Source: JBOICV01 sp050740255
GTDB lineage: Bacteria; Pseudomonadota; Gammaproteobacteria; Nevskiales; JBOICV01
Direction of reading: 5' to 3'
Assembly (NCBI GenBank): GCA_050740255.1
Contig: JBOICV010000106.1
Location: forward strand, 1 to 64,000
DNA length: 64,000 bases
Below are positions 32,287-42,102 of the stretch, piece after piece (positions within the stretch are counted from its first letter, which is position 1; every line of letters starts with the position of its first letter). Made by a program: the position numbers and the translations under genes. A model generated the notes under the pieces. The model was not told where the DNA came from and ran no database searches. It saw only the letters and a program-made list of their open reading frames with translations.

Positions 32287-32961
32287 TCACCATCCCAGGT
32301 AGTTCAGGCGCGCTTCGATCTGTTCGAAGCGCTCGTGCGCAAAAAACCACTCGCCATCTACCCAGGCCGCGGGCGATTCCCAATGCCCTTTGCGTTGCAG
32401 CCGCTGCAGGTTGTCGCGCGCGGCGTGCTGGTTGATCGCAAGGTCGGTAGGAGGTTTGCGGCCCAGATGACGCTCGAACAGCGCTGCGTAGTCTTCCTTA
32501 TTCACCGCGCCGGTAGTTCCGAACCACAACTGCTGCAAGGCCGCAGCGGCAAATGAATTGATGCCTTCGCTGCCGCGAGCGGATTCCAGCCAGGCTACCA
32601 GGAAGGCCGGCGCGGCCGGATCGAGTACGTTGCGCCGCCCGAGCGTCAAACCCTGCCGCCGCGCCAGCCGGGAACTGTCCACGATCGCCTGCTGCCGCCG
32701 TTGCGACAACGCCGGATCGCCCTCAATGCCGCGCTCGACCAGTGGGTACAACACCAACTCAACCTCGTGGCGTTGTGTGATGGCGAGCAGCGGTGGCAGG
32801 GCGATTGCGCTATAGGGGTCGTCAAACGCGAAATACAGCTCGATGCGCCCGCGCCCGCCGAGCGCCCGTCTGACCTGAGCGCGCAGCCGGCCGGGCCAGC
32901 GCAGCTCCGACAAGGCCACGACGGTTCGCGGGATCAGCGCTTTTTTCAGCAAATTGCTCAT
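32287..32961 (-). CDS. Second DsbA-fold/HCCA isomerase-like protein
   Basis: 224 residues, divergent from its neighbour. After a 35-residue basic N-terminus, IELYFAFDDPYSAIALPPLL corresponds to the kappa-GST start with Asp replacing Ser, and the end WESPAAWVDGEWFFAHERFEQIE retains the cis-Pro-like loop and the final helix. No CxxC motif. Catalytic competence is uncertain because the Ser position differs. The two genes probably encode partner or tandem-duplicated proteins of one pathway and open the minus-strand train. Confidence 0.72.
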   Translation of the reverse strand: MSNLLKKALIPRTVVALSELRWPGRLRAQVRRALGGRGRIELYFAFDDPYSAIALPPLLAITQRHEVELVLYPLVERGIEGDPALSQRRQQAIVDSSRLARRQGLTLGRRNVLDPAAPAFLVAWLESARGSEGINSFAAAALQQLWFGTTGAVNKEDYAALFERHLGRKPPTDLAINQHAARDNLQRLQRKGHWESPAAWVDGEWFFAHERFEQIEARLNYLGW

Positions 32962-33122
32962 GGTCCTACCCTAAGGGCTGTTCCAGCCCCGGTCTTGTCC
33001 TTGGCGGCCATTCAATGGTCACCCAAGGACAGCGTGTAGGAAGCGCACCTCACCTCCTAAACCAACACTGGCCCAGGTAGAGCTGTTGCAATCTGAAACA
33101 TGCTCGGCTATCATTCAACCTA

Positions 33123-33458
33123 ATGGTTGATTTAAATAGCACCACCTTCGCCGCTCTTGCGCATCCCACGCGTCGGGACGTCCTCGCACGCCTTGCACTA
33201 GGGGAGGCGACCGTGGGAGACATTGCCGACGCCTACGACATGTCGCTCAACGCGGTCTCGAAGCATCTCAAAGTGCTCGAAAAGGCCAAACTCGTGCGCC
33301 GCCGCATTGAGTGGCGGGTCCACTACATCAGTCTCAATCCGGAGCCGCTGCGTACGGCCGCAGAGTGGCTCGATTTTTACCGCGGTTTCTGGGAGCGGCG
33401 GCTGGACGCGTTGGAACAGTTCCTGGCTCATAAGAAAGGAGTACGACATGGCAAATGA
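33123..33458 (+). CDS. ArsR/SmtB-family transcriptional regulator
   Basis: 111 residues, a winged helix with ALAHPTRRDVLARLALGEATVGDIADAYDMSLNAVSKHLKVLEKAKLV. It lacks the metal-binding CxC of ArsR/SmtB. ArsR genes of this type coupled to an SRPBCC gene usually autoregulate their own operon. The next gene starts 11 bases before this one ends, with AAAGGAG inside it. Divergent from the HCCA-like gene, with 161 bases in between for control of both directions. Confidence 0.92.
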   Translation: MVDLNSTTFAALAHPTRRDVLARLALGEATVGDIADAYDMSLNAVSKHLKVLEKAKLVRRRIEWRVHYISLNPEPLRTAAEWLDFYRGFWERRLDALEQFLAHKKGVRHGK

Positions 33459-33888
33459 AGTTCACATTACCCGCAGGCTCGACGCCAGTCCGGATGAGGT
33501 CTACGACGCCTGGCTGGATCCGGAAAGCGTGGCGGAATGGATGATTCCGTCCGCTGGCGGACGCACCGAGGCGAAGCTCGATCCGCGCGTCGGCGGACGA
33601 TTCCAGATTGACATGTTCGGCGAGACCGAGACCTACCCGCACCACGGCGAATACCTGCGACTGGAGCGGCCGCGGCTGATCGAGTTCAGCTGGGTCTCCA
33701 ACGCGACCGCTCAGCAGCGCAGCATTGTCACCATCGAACTGAGCCCGCTCGGCGAAACTCAAACTGAACTGAAGCTCCACCATAGGCTCCTGGCCTCGAG
33801 TGAAGCGGCGCGTGAGCATCACAGTGGCTGGAGCACGGTGCTCGATCGTCTTGCCGATAGGTTTGCCCATTCAACGAGGCCCAAATGA
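33448..33888 (+). CDS. SRPBCC (AHSA1-type) domain protein
   Basis: 146 residues from ATG 33448. The AHSA1 pattern is present: VHITRRLDASPDEVYDAWLDPESVAEWM, then GGRFQIDMFG, GEYLRLERPRLIEFSWVS and HSGWSTVLDRLADRF. The fold forms a hydrophobic ligand cavity; ArsR-linked members are thought to bind small hydrophobic compounds. It overlaps arsR by 11 bases and its stop overlaps the following GST start (ATGA). Confidence 0.92.
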   Translation: MANEVHITRRLDASPDEVYDAWLDPESVAEWMIPSAGGRTEAKLDPRVGGRFQIDMFGETETYPHHGEYLRLERPRLIEFSWVSNATAQQRSIVTIELSPLGETQTELKLHHRLLASSEAAREHHSGWSTVLDRLADRFAHSTRPK

Positions 33889-34592
33889 ACCACCCCTACA
33901 CCAACAGTTCCCGGAGCGGGCCAAGCGCAGTCCCAACCGCCATCAAGCTGAGCGCGTTTCGCTGGGTGCCGCCCTTTGCGCAAGGCTTGGTGCGCGAGTT
34001 CAGGGTGCGCTGGGCACTGGAAGAGGCCGGCCTCGGCTATGAGCTGCGGCTGATCGGGTCCGAGGACCAAGGCTCAGAAAGCTATCGCGAACTACAGCCC
34101 TTCGGGCAGGTGCCCACCTATGAGGAAGACGGGCTGGCACTATTCGAATCCGGCGCCATCGTCCTGCATATCGCCGAGCACTCAGAATCCTTGATGCCGT
34201 CCGATCCCATGGGACGGGCGCGCATGACGACCTGGATGTTCGCCGCACTGAACTCGATCGAGCCGCACGTCCAGAACCTGGCGGAGATTGACCTGTTCAA
34301 TGCAGGACAGGAATGGGCAAAGCAGCGCCGGCCGGCTGCGGTCAATATGGTAAACGCGCGGTTGAAGGCCTTGTCTGACTGGCTGGACGGACGCGATTAT
34401 CTGGAGGACCGGTTTACAGCGGCTGACCTGCTAATGACCACTGTATTGCAAATTCTCCGCCACACCGATTTGATTTCGCAGATGCCGATCCTTGATGCCT
34501 ACCGCCTGCGCTGCGAGGCGCGCCCCGCTTTCAAAAAGGCAATGGCCGATCACATGGCGCTCTTTGCTGCAAATGCACCAGCGGAGGGCTAG
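33885..34592 (+). CDS. Glutathione S-transferase family protein
   Basis: 235 residues. After a 25-residue lead the thioredoxin-like domain starts at FRWVPPFAQGLVREFRVRWALEEAGL, with the GSH-contact segment QVPTYEEDGLALFESGAI (cis-Pro and the ES pair), and the helical domain contains the N-capping segment DRFTAADLLMTTVLQILR. Third gene of the ArsR operon (ATGA coupling), so likely induced with it to detoxify an electrophile or hydrophobic ligand. Confidence 0.9.
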   Translation: MNHPYTNSSRSGPSAVPTAIKLSAFRWVPPFAQGLVREFRVRWALEEAGLGYELRLIGSEDQGSESYRELQPFGQVPTYEEDGLALFESGAIVLHIAEHSESLMPSDPMGRARMTTWMFAALNSIEPHVQNLAEIDLFNAGQEWAKQRRPAAVNMVNARLKALSDWLDGRDYLEDRFTAADLLMTTVLQILRHTDLISQMPILDAYRLRCEARPAFKKAMADHMALFAANAPAEG

Positions 34593-34769
34593 GCCGTCAT
34601 TCCGGATTGTGGACATAGCGATCGCCCGGTCTGATCGTTTCGAGTCGTCGCGGGTCTGTTGCCAAAAGACGGTTGTGTGTCAACTCCGGACGGACGGAGC
34701 ACGCGCCTAATTCGGACAAAAGCGGACGCCGAAAATGCTTCCTTTCGGGGGCCTCGCCAATAGAGACCC

Positions 34770-36638
34770 TTAAGTATTCGTCAGCATCTTCATCTCGGCA
34801 AACCAGCCAACGACATCGCCGTTTGAATCAATTTCGTCTAGACGGTGCTTTGTCATCAACGATGCCGCCACGTTGTTCAACTGAGCCTTGGCGCGTGAGA
34901 CCTTTCCCTCGCGCTTATCCTGGCTCAGGGCCGCCCAAGCGTGCAGACTTCCCGACGCGGCATGCACTCGCTTAGCCACGGCCACTGGCACGTCATCAAA
35001 GTCCGCAAAATTAACTGTAAGTCCCAGGTCAATTCCGTGCTTCGCGTAGGCTTCGTTGATCGCCGCGTACTGAAGGTAGTTTTCCATCTCCTTCTTGGCA
35101 GTAATAACCGCCTTGCACCTATCGCGCTGATTCACTTCGTCGGCCTGTGCCTGATATTTTGCTGCTGTAGGAGGCTGATGGTCCCTATCGTAAAGATGGA
35201 ATTCTGGACGTGACAACGGTTCCAAACGTGAGGTCCATAGCGCAAGAGAGGATCCCCCGAGCGGGAAGAAAATCAACTCGCCATCCAACTCCATTTGTTC
35301 GAGATCGAGAACATCGCCGCCAGCGGCTTTCAGAATCTTTGCGATACTCTTCAAAAAGAAAATATCGTGCCTTCCCTCGACGCCAATAAATAGTTTGATC
35401 GAGTTGTCCGGAAGTACGCCGAGCGTCTTTGCGAAGAGCCTGTTGGTCGTACCGCCGCCCACCAATGTTTCACGGGTCTTGTCAGCGTTTTGATGGATAT
35501 ATCGGAGGCAGCCGTCTGGCAGAGTCCGCGCCAACATTGGCGTGTGTGTTGTGATGATGACCTGGCTGTCAGCGGCCAAGTCCAATAGCGCGGAAACAAG
35601 TAGTCGCTGATTGTGGGGGTGCTGACTCGTCTCGGGTTCTTCTATTGCGTAAATGATGGGCGCATTGTCTTTCGCTTTTGCTTGCTGTTCCGCTTTCGCC
35701 CGAAAGAAGTTCAGCAGGATGAGGCGCTTTACTCCGCTGCCTCGCTTGTTTATTGGAATGTCCTCATCGCCAGTAATGCTTGCCTTGAATAGCGACTCCC
35801 ATTTTGGAGGGGTGAATTGAGGGTTCAGCTGCTGCGCCAATGAAGGGTCCATCTCCTTGAGCTTTTCGAGAGTTTTTTCAGCAATCTTTTTTACCTCGGA
35901 CTCAACGTGGGCCGTGATCGCGTTTAATTCGGCCTCCTTCTGCTTGATCGCTTCTTTGACGGCTACCTTGAGGGGGTCTTGGGCTTCAGGATCCTGATCA
36001 GTGCTGGCCCGGTCGGATTTGAAGAGCGCAAATGCGGGAACATACGCCTTGATGCCCTCCCATGCCTTCTTCGCATTTTCATCATTCAAAGTAACAAAGG
36101 CAGGGCTCAATTTGAGGTCGCCAACTGATTGGCGAATCTTCTCGCGAAGTTGAGCATTCACCTTCTGGTCAACACCAGTTAGATCAACCTTAAGGTCCTT
36201 CGCTCGCTTTTTGAGATCGGCATTCTTGAGCTGCAAAAGGTCGGCGACTCCATCAGCGGAAGGATGTATTGCGAATGCAGCGATGCTTGTGCATTTGGGT
36301 GTCGCCGTGTGCCCGCTATACGTCTTATGAATCTCCAAGCGCCCTTGTCCATTGAGCAACTGCTCCGCCTGAAAAGTTGTCGCGAAATCCTCGTCAATGA
36401 CGGCATCACCGGGCAGATTCGTAAATTCGCAGATGATGGTTAGGTCCTTCCCATCACCGCCCTTGGCGGCATCGTTTTTGTCGGGTGCGCCTTCATTCAT
36501 GAAAATATCCAAGGCGTCCATGACGGTCGATTTGCCGACATCGTTCTTGCCCACGAACGCTGTCATATCGTCAAAGTCGAATGCGATTTCTGCCTTGTAG
36601 CACCTGAAATTGCGGATACGAAGGCGCGCAAGCTTCAT
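34770..36638 (-). CDS. OLD-family ATPase with TOPRIM nuclease domain
   Basis: 622 residues, ATG 36638 with GGGAGG upstream. Order of domains: Walker A AFVGKNDVGKSTVMDAL near residue 30, a long helical arm, the ABC-type region IYAIEEPETSQHPHNQR (Walker B and D-loop area) and VIITTHTPMLARTLP. A TOPRIM domain follows, with FIGVEGRHDIFFLKSI (Glu) and FHLYDRDHQPP (DxD). This is a class 1-type OLD nuclease layout; relatives act in phage defence (P2 OLD, and GajA in Gabija). No UvrD/GajB partner is adjacent. The gene is AT-richer than the core genes and opens the accessory island. Confidence 0.88.
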   Translation of the reverse strand: MKLARLRIRNFRCYKAEIAFDFDDMTAFVGKNDVGKSTVMDALDIFMNEGAPDKNDAAKGGDGKDLTIICEFTNLPGDAVIDEDFATTFQAEQLLNGQGRLEIHKTYSGHTATPKCTSIAAFAIHPSADGVADLLQLKNADLKKRAKDLKVDLTGVDQKVNAQLREKIRQSVGDLKLSPAFVTLNDENAKKAWEGIKAYVPAFALFKSDRASTDQDPEAQDPLKVAVKEAIKQKEAELNAITAHVESEVKKIAEKTLEKLKEMDPSLAQQLNPQFTPPKWESLFKASITGDEDIPINKRGSGVKRLILLNFFRAKAEQQAKAKDNAPIIYAIEEPETSQHPHNQRLLVSALLDLAADSQVIITTHTPMLARTLPDGCLRYIHQNADKTRETLVGGGTTNRLFAKTLGVLPDNSIKLFIGVEGRHDIFFLKSIAKILKAAGGDVLDLEQMELDGELIFFPLGGSSLALWTSRLEPLSRPEFHLYDRDHQPPTAAKYQAQADEVNQRDRCKAVITAKKEMENYLQYAAINEAYAKHGIDLGLTVNFADFDDVPVAVAKRVHAASGSLHAWAALSQDKREGKVSRAKAQLNNVAASLMTKHRLDEIDSNGDVVGWFAEMKMLTNT

Positions 36639-36793
36639 TGTAGGAATCCTCCCTTTGGCTTTCTATGAAGCGATCTTATCCCCGTTGGGTATCTTGGAAC
36701 TGCCAATCGGAACCCTGAATTTCTGATCTGGTGGCACAATGACGATCGCGAGGGAGTTATGGCGGTCTAGCGAAAACAAGGGATTCCGCAACA

Positions 36794-38053
36794 ATGATTC
36801 GGTTCATCCACACGGCGGATGTGCATCTGGACAGTCCTTTAGTTGGACTGTCTGCATACGAGGGTGCACCAACTGAAACATTGAGAGGAGCCACACGAGC
36901 TGCGTTCGTTAATCTCATTGACCACGCGATTGACGAGCAAGTCCAGATCCTCGTCATCGCGGGCGACCTATACGACGGCGACTGGCGCGATTTCAACACT
37001 GGAATCTTCTTCGCCCAGCAAATGGGGCGGTTAAAGCGGGCGAATATCCCTGCTTACGTCCTGTTTGGAAACCATGATGCTGCGAGCGAAATCACCAAGC
37101 GCCTTCAGCTACCAGACAATGTCATCCCGTTTTCGCACCTCAAGCCCGAAACCCATCTAATTGAGAGCTTGAAAGTCGCGTTGCATGGCCAGAGTTTCCG
37201 CCGGCGCGACACAACCGATAATCTCGCAAAGGAGTATCCGAGCGCAGTGCCGGGCTATTTCAATATCGGCGTACTTCACACGGCACTGGAGGGACATGCT
37301 CAACATGCGCGCTATGCACCTTGTACGTTGGATGAGCTAAAAGGTCTCCGCTACGACTATTGGGCATTGGGGCACGTTCATGAGTTCGCGGTGCATTGTG
37401 AAGCCCCTTGGATCGTATATCCGGGAAACCTACAGGGACGCCACATCCGCGAGCAGGGCGCGCGCGGCGCCGTGCTTGTAACGGTGGATGAGGGCAGGAC
37501 ATCCGTCGAGCGCTTCTTCGTGGATGTGCTTCGCTGGCAACATCTCGACGTGCCGATCGACGGTGCCAGCAGTTTTGACGACGTGGTGAATCTCGTGGGG
37601 CAACGACTCGCGGATGCGGTGCAAAACGAGCGCGATGGAAAGCCACTCGCTGTGCGCTTGCAACTCACTGGGCGTACCCCTGCCCACGGCGAGCTGTTCG
37701 GTCGCGAGCACGAATTGCGCGCCCATGTGCTTGCTCAAGCTGTGGCCTTAGGAACAGATGCCATCTGGGTGGAGAAAGTGGTGATGGTCACCCAGCCGCC
37801 CGCGGACGTGGAACACACTCAGGCACGCGAAGATGCTTTGGCCGACCTGCAGACGCTGATGGGCAAGGCTGCGGACGATCCTCAGTTCGTAGCCGATTTG
37901 AAGCAAGACCTCGCTGACATCTTGGGGAAAGCGCCGCGGGGAGTTGCTGACGAAATAGCACCGCTGCGTGCCATCAAGGAGGGCCGCATAGCGGAGGTCG
38001 TCCAATCGGTCTCCCCCGGACTGATCGCGCGGCTATCGCGTCCAGGCACCTGA
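36794..38053 (+). CDS. SbcD/YhaO-like DNA repair exonuclease (metallophosphoesterase)
   Basis: 419 residues. Calcineurin-like phosphoesterase motifs in order: FIHTADVHLDSP, VIAGDLYDGDW, LFGNHDAAS, GVLHTALEGH, and YWALGHVHEF (the H-x-H of the metal site). The C-terminal 200 residues match the capping region of YhaO-type proteins more than E. coli SbcD. It should be the nuclease subunit working with the ATPase encoded 14 bases downstream on DNA ends or hairpins. Divergent from the OLD gene, 155 bases apart. Confidence 0.88.
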   Translation: MIRFIHTADVHLDSPLVGLSAYEGAPTETLRGATRAAFVNLIDHAIDEQVQILVIAGDLYDGDWRDFNTGIFFAQQMGRLKRANIPAYVLFGNHDAASEITKRLQLPDNVIPFSHLKPETHLIESLKVALHGQSFRRRDTTDNLAKEYPSAVPGYFNIGVLHTALEGHAQHARYAPCTLDELKGLRYDYWALGHVHEFAVHCEAPWIVYPGNLQGRHIREQGARGAVLVTVDEGRTSVERFFVDVLRWQHLDVPIDGASSFDDVVNLVGQRLADAVQNERDGKPLAVRLQLTGRTPAHGELFGREHELRAHVLAQAVALGTDAIWVEKVVMVTQPPADVEHTQAREDALADLQTLMGKAADDPQFVADLKQDLADILGKAPRGVADEIAPLRAIKEGRIAEVVQSVSPGLIARLSRPGT

Positions 38054-38067
38054 GACGGGACTGAATC

Positions 38068-41000
38068 ATGCGCCTACAGCGGCTCGATCTCTTGGCGTAC
38101 GGAAAATTCACCGCCCAGGCGATTGAATTCCCGTCGGGTGTTCCAGATTTTCATTTCGTTCTTGGCCCGAACGAAGCCGGAAAGTCCACTATGCGCGATG
38201 CCTTGGCGGACCTTCTTTTCGGCATCAGCGGACAGTCGCCGTATGGCTTCCTGCACGCATACCAAACTATGCGTTTGGCAGCGGTTATCGAAGAGGGCGG
38301 TAAACGATGCGAATTTCACAGAACCAAGCGTAACCGGCAGCCACTGCGCGATGCTGCGGACAATCCGTTGCCGGATGATTTGCTGACGCCGTTTCTCGGT
38401 GGAGCAGACCGCAGTTTTTATGAGCGCATGTTCGGGTTGGATCACCGACGACTGGACGAAGGTGGATCCGACATCCTCCAGGCCAAAGATGATGTCGGGC
38501 GCATGCTATTCGAGTCGGCCGCAGGCTTGGCGAGCTTCGGGCCGTTCCGTGCGGAGTTAGAAAAAGAGGCCGATGAGCTTTTCAGCAAACGGCATTCCGC
38601 AACCCGCGCTTTTTATCGGTTGAATGATCGGCTAGAAGCGACTGAGCGAGCATTGCACGACGCAAGCCTTCGACCATCCGACTGGAAGGAACGCCAAACA
38701 ACCCTGCAAACCGCACAGGAAACTCTTACAGGATCAACAACGGAAGTCGAGCAGTTGGACCTGAAACGCACGCGGCTCGAACGCGTGCGTCGCGTTTCAA
38801 GCGACTTGCGCGCGCTTAACTCAGCTCGCCAGGAACGGGAGTCCTTGAAAGAGGCTCCTTTGCTTCCCACAGACTCTGCCCAAGTATTCGATCAAGCCGA
38901 GAAGGTCATCACGCTTGCGGAGCATGAGCGCCAGCGCCTGGAGGCGGAGACAGTCACGATAACCGAACGCCTCAGCACCACATCCGTTGATGATGTGACC
39001 CTGGCGTTTAAGGATGAAATTGGGGAGCTGACGGAGTTTCGTGGCTTCATCCACAAGCACGAATCCGACATCAGTAAGCTGCAGAACATTGTTGCCGCTC
39101 GTCGCCAGACCTTGGAGGACGATGCAAGACAGCTAGGTTGGTCGGCCGATGATTTAGAAACGCTCCAGTCGAAACTGCCAAGCTCCGCCTTTCGCGCAGA
39201 ACTTCGAGCATTGATCGAGCGTCAGGGTTCGCTCGTGACTACCGTTGATCTTTGCAAAAAAGCGTTGACCGTACAGGAACGAGAAATCGAGGATGACAAA
39301 GTTGCTCTGGCGGCAGCGCCCGAAGTGACGATCCCAACGGAACTGCGCGCAGCTTTGAAATCTGCTGCTGTGTCTTCCGGCAACGCTGACGAACTTATCA
39401 GGTTGGATGCGCAAATCAGCCAGGCAGCGCGACGCCTGTCGCAAGCGAATGCGGCGCTCAACCCTTGGTACGGGGATATTCAGACGCTGCGTGCTCTGCC
39501 GGTACTTGATATAGCCGCCGTTCGCGACGTACGCGATCGTGCGCTTGCGATCGAACAAAAACGGGAAGCGCATAAGACGTCTCTGCAGGAACTGCGGGAT
39601 GAGCTCTCCGACCACAGAAACACTGCTGCGAAAATCGAAAAGGAGCAGCACCCAGTTACGAGCGAGGCATTGCAGGGCGTTCGCGATGAGCGCGATGGTC
39701 TTTGGACTCGCATCCGCGACGGTGAAATTACTCCTAAGGGCGCCGCTTCAAAGTATGAACACGCTGTTGTGCATGCCGATGAATTTGCCGACCGTCGTTA
39801 TGCGGATGCCAGTGCCGTTACTACGCTGGAGTCAGCCAACGCTGGCACACAACGGACAGAGAAAAAAATCCAGTCGCGCGAGACAGAACTTCAACGCTTG
39901 GATGCAAGTGCCAAAGAGCTGGAATCCGAATGGACAGGCGCGATGGCGACATTGGGCCTCCAAGGTATGAAGTCTCAGGTCTATTCGGGTTGGTTAGAAC
40001 GCCGGGAAGCCGCGCTGCAGGCAGTGGAACAAAAGGCCGAGGCAGAGTCGCAGCAGGCAACTCTCACAAGCCATGCGGAGCAAGCTCGCATGCGCTTACT
40101 TCGCGCCGCAAATCTGGCGGGCCTCGAAACAAAGGACATCGCACAGCTCTCATTGGTGGAGCTTGTTGAATGGGCTGAGAAAGCGATCAAGGAAGCCGAC
40201 ACTACGAACACGCATCGCCTTCAGCTGGTCGAAGCGTTGCGAAAGGCACGTGCTGCCCAGCCCCGTCTGCGTGACGATCTGACCGCCGCAACCAACGCTC
40301 TGAAGCAGTGGGAACTAAGCTGGCAGCGCACTTTGACCTCCGCCGGCCTAGATCCAGCATTGAGCGTCACCACGGCGTCAACCGCCCTGGATATGATTCA
40401 TAGGATCGATACGACGCTACGCGAAATTCGCCAGATTGAAGTGGACCGCATAGGCGCCATGCGCACAGACCTGGATTCTTTCGAAAATCAGGCGCGCGAA
40501 ATCGCCAAGAAACTGGAGCCTCAGCTTGCGACCGCCGAGCCGCTGGAGATTTCTCGACGGCTAGAGGAGCGCCTGCATGGCGCTGAGCTAGTGCAGCGTG
40601 ACCACGATAAAGATCAACAAGCCCTAGAAAAAGCTAACCAGGAACTAACTGCCGCCAACGCGAAACACCTGAAAGCGGAAGCTGGTCTCGCACCGCTTTT
40701 CAAGCAGTCGGCGACAAAAACAATTGCAGACCTGCGCGAGGCGATTCGTCGTTCTGAGCGATGCCGTCAACTCGATGCCCAAATTGCGAGTCTCGACCAG
40801 ATTCTGGCGGAGAAAGGGGATGGGCTGGCGCTCGAACAGCTTGAACAGGAGGTTGCTGGAGAGGATTTAATTACTATCCCGGGGCGGCTCGAAACCTTGG
40901 TCGTTCAGCGATCAGCAGCAGTCGAGCGACGCGACGGCTGTATAAGAGCAGTGTCCTCGACGCAGCAATTGTTGGACGCATGCGCTGGTCAGCAACAAGC

Positions 41001-41538
41001 AGCGAATGCTGAAGCTCAACGCCAGGAAGCACTGGCAGAATTGACTCAAGTAGTCGAGCGCTACGTAAAAATCAAAACAGCGGAGCGATTGTTGCGTTGG
41101 GGCTTGGAACGCTACCGCCAAGACAAGCAAGGCCCGTTGCTGGAAGCGGCTGGTCACTACTTCGGTGCGCTGACGTGCGGCTCATTTGCTGGCCTGCTGG
41201 TGGACTTCGATCACGAACCTCCAGCATTGCTGGGCAAACGCCCCAGCGGCAAACTAATAGCCGTCGATGGCATGAGCGCTGGAACGCGTGACTCCCTGTA
41301 TCTTGCGCTGAGGCTTGCTGCCGTAGAGCTGCACTTGCGGGCTGGGAAGGCTTTGCCCTTCATCGCTGATGACCTATTCGTGAATATTGATGACGAGCGG
41401 GCTGCTGCTGGATTTGCAGCTTTGGCGACGCTCGCAACGAAAACACAGGTTGTATACCTGTCGCATCATCAGCACCTGATACCGGTCGCCCAGCAAGCGT
41501 TCCGTGCCCAAATGAACCAAGTACAACTGTCGCGTTGA
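38068..41538 (+). CDS. SbcC/YhaN-like AAA ATPase
   Basis: 1156 residues. The N-terminal ATPase half has MRLQRLDLLAYGKF and VLGPNEAGKSTMRDALADLLFGI (Walker A). The middle, about residues 180-980, is mostly coiled coil, with the zinc-hook Cys-x-x-Cys of SbcC not seen. The C-terminal half has the signature GMSAGTRDSLYLALRLA and Walker B LPFIADDLFVNIDDERA, then VVYLSHHQHL. This is the YhaN class of SMC-like ATPases that pair with YhaO nucleases. Together with the OLD gene it makes a nuclease-rich locus that may serve repair or phage defence. Confidence 0.9.
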   Translation: MRLQRLDLLAYGKFTAQAIEFPSGVPDFHFVLGPNEAGKSTMRDALADLLFGISGQSPYGFLHAYQTMRLAAVIEEGGKRCEFHRTKRNRQPLRDAADNPLPDDLLTPFLGGADRSFYERMFGLDHRRLDEGGSDILQAKDDVGRMLFESAAGLASFGPFRAELEKEADELFSKRHSATRAFYRLNDRLEATERALHDASLRPSDWKERQTTLQTAQETLTGSTTEVEQLDLKRTRLERVRRVSSDLRALNSARQERESLKEAPLLPTDSAQVFDQAEKVITLAEHERQRLEAETVTITERLSTTSVDDVTLAFKDEIGELTEFRGFIHKHESDISKLQNIVAARRQTLEDDARQLGWSADDLETLQSKLPSSAFRAELRALIERQGSLVTTVDLCKKALTVQEREIEDDKVALAAAPEVTIPTELRAALKSAAVSSGNADELIRLDAQISQAARRLSQANAALNPWYGDIQTLRALPVLDIAAVRDVRDRALAIEQKREAHKTSLQELRDELSDHRNTAAKIEKEQHPVTSEALQGVRDERDGLWTRIRDGEITPKGAASKYEHAVVHADEFADRRYADASAVTTLESANAGTQRTEKKIQSRETELQRLDASAKELESEWTGAMATLGLQGMKSQVYSGWLERREAALQAVEQKAEAESQQATLTSHAEQARMRLLRAANLAGLETKDIAQLSLVELVEWAEKAIKEADTTNTHRLQLVEALRKARAAQPRLRDDLTAATNALKQWELSWQRTLTSAGLDPALSVTTASTALDMIHRIDTTLREIRQIEVDRIGAMRTDLDSFENQAREIAKKLEPQLATAEPLEISRRLEERLHGAELVQRDHDKDQQALEKANQELTAANAKHLKAEAGLAPLFKQSATKTIADLREAIRRSERCRQLDAQIASLDQILAEKGDGLALEQLEQEVAGEDLITIPGRLETLVVQRSAAVERRDGCIRAVSSTQQLLDACAGQQQAANAEAQRQEALAELTQVVERYVKIKTAERLLRWGLERYRQDKQGPLLEAAGHYFGALTCGSFAGLLVDFDHEPPALLGKRPSGKLIAVDGMSAGTRDSLYLALRLAAVELHLRAGKALPFIADDLFVNIDDERAAAGFAALATLATKTQVVYLSHHQHLIPVAQQAFRAQMNQVQLSR

Positions 41539-41786
41539 GAAACGTCGGTCGAGGGTGTCACATTGGCTGCTCCCAATCTCACTTTGGACGGGTATCAGAT
41601 CAGGTCCTTTGTCCCTCACACCTGTATGAAATTACAGGGGGTCAGTTAGGACAGGAGACGCCACTTACCAGGAGCTTTTCACCCCACTACGCGACCGTCT
41701 GCTATTGCCGTTCTTCGATGACCGCTTTGTAGAAACCCGAACTTCCTCTCAGGGCTGGACCCGGCCGGCCAACCCGGTCAGCTTAC

Positions 41787-42038
41787 TTATGCAGTGGAGA
41801 GAGTGCCTAATCCGTGCATCGTCGGTAGCAGCAACTCCAGCGGCTTCCGATCCGCATCGCTGAGTGTCAGCCAGTGTTTGCATAGGCGCCGCCAAGTCTT
41901 GACCTGGAAGCTCTTGACCACCGCGCGGAATTGAGCACCATCTATGCTGCCGTCATAAAGACTGCGGCCTGCGTTGAATGCAGCTTCGTTGAAAAGGGGG
42001 CTCTTGCCCGCAAGCCCGGTGTGCCAAAGTTGCGAGCG
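41787..42038 (-). pseudogene. Remnant of an unrecognised gene (C-terminal fragment)
   Basis: An open frame of 83 codons with no start codon, closed upstream by TGA at 42041-42039 and ending in TAA at 41789-41787. It reads QLWHTGLAGKSPLFNEAAF, then NAGRSLYDG and AVVKSFQVKTWRRLCKHWL, a protein-like sequence with ordinary composition, so it is probably the tail of a larger gene whose 5' part was lost. Family not recognised. The rest of 41539-42054, including 41539-41786, shows no convincing gene. Confidence 0.45.
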
Positions 42039-42054
42039 TCAGAACGCCCCTGAG

Positions 42055-42102
42055 TGTTGGAGGCATTGACAACGGCGCGCTGTGTTGGAATAATCTCCAA
42101 CA
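42055..42102 (+). promoter_or_regulatory. tumEA promoter with TGTTGGA operator half-sites
   Basis: TTGACA (42066-42071), 17-base spacer, AATAAT (42089-42094). TGTTGGA occurs at 42055-42061 and again at 42083-42089, the latter forming a perfect inverted repeat with TCCAACA at 42096-42102 that spans the -10 and the first base of the start codon. A predicted transcription start about 7 bases after the -10 falls at or next to the ATG, implying a leaderless or nearly leaderless mRNA. Confidence 0.65.

Noticed and set aside
34593..34769. Intergenic stretch between the GST and OLD genes checked for an attachment site, tRNA or small gene
   Set aside because: No tRNA-like structure, direct repeat of gene ends or credible short frame was found.
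41634..41660. GTTAGGA-like core suggesting a second attC
   Set aside because: No partner core or pairing arms lie nearby, so only the site at 1263-1324 qualifies.
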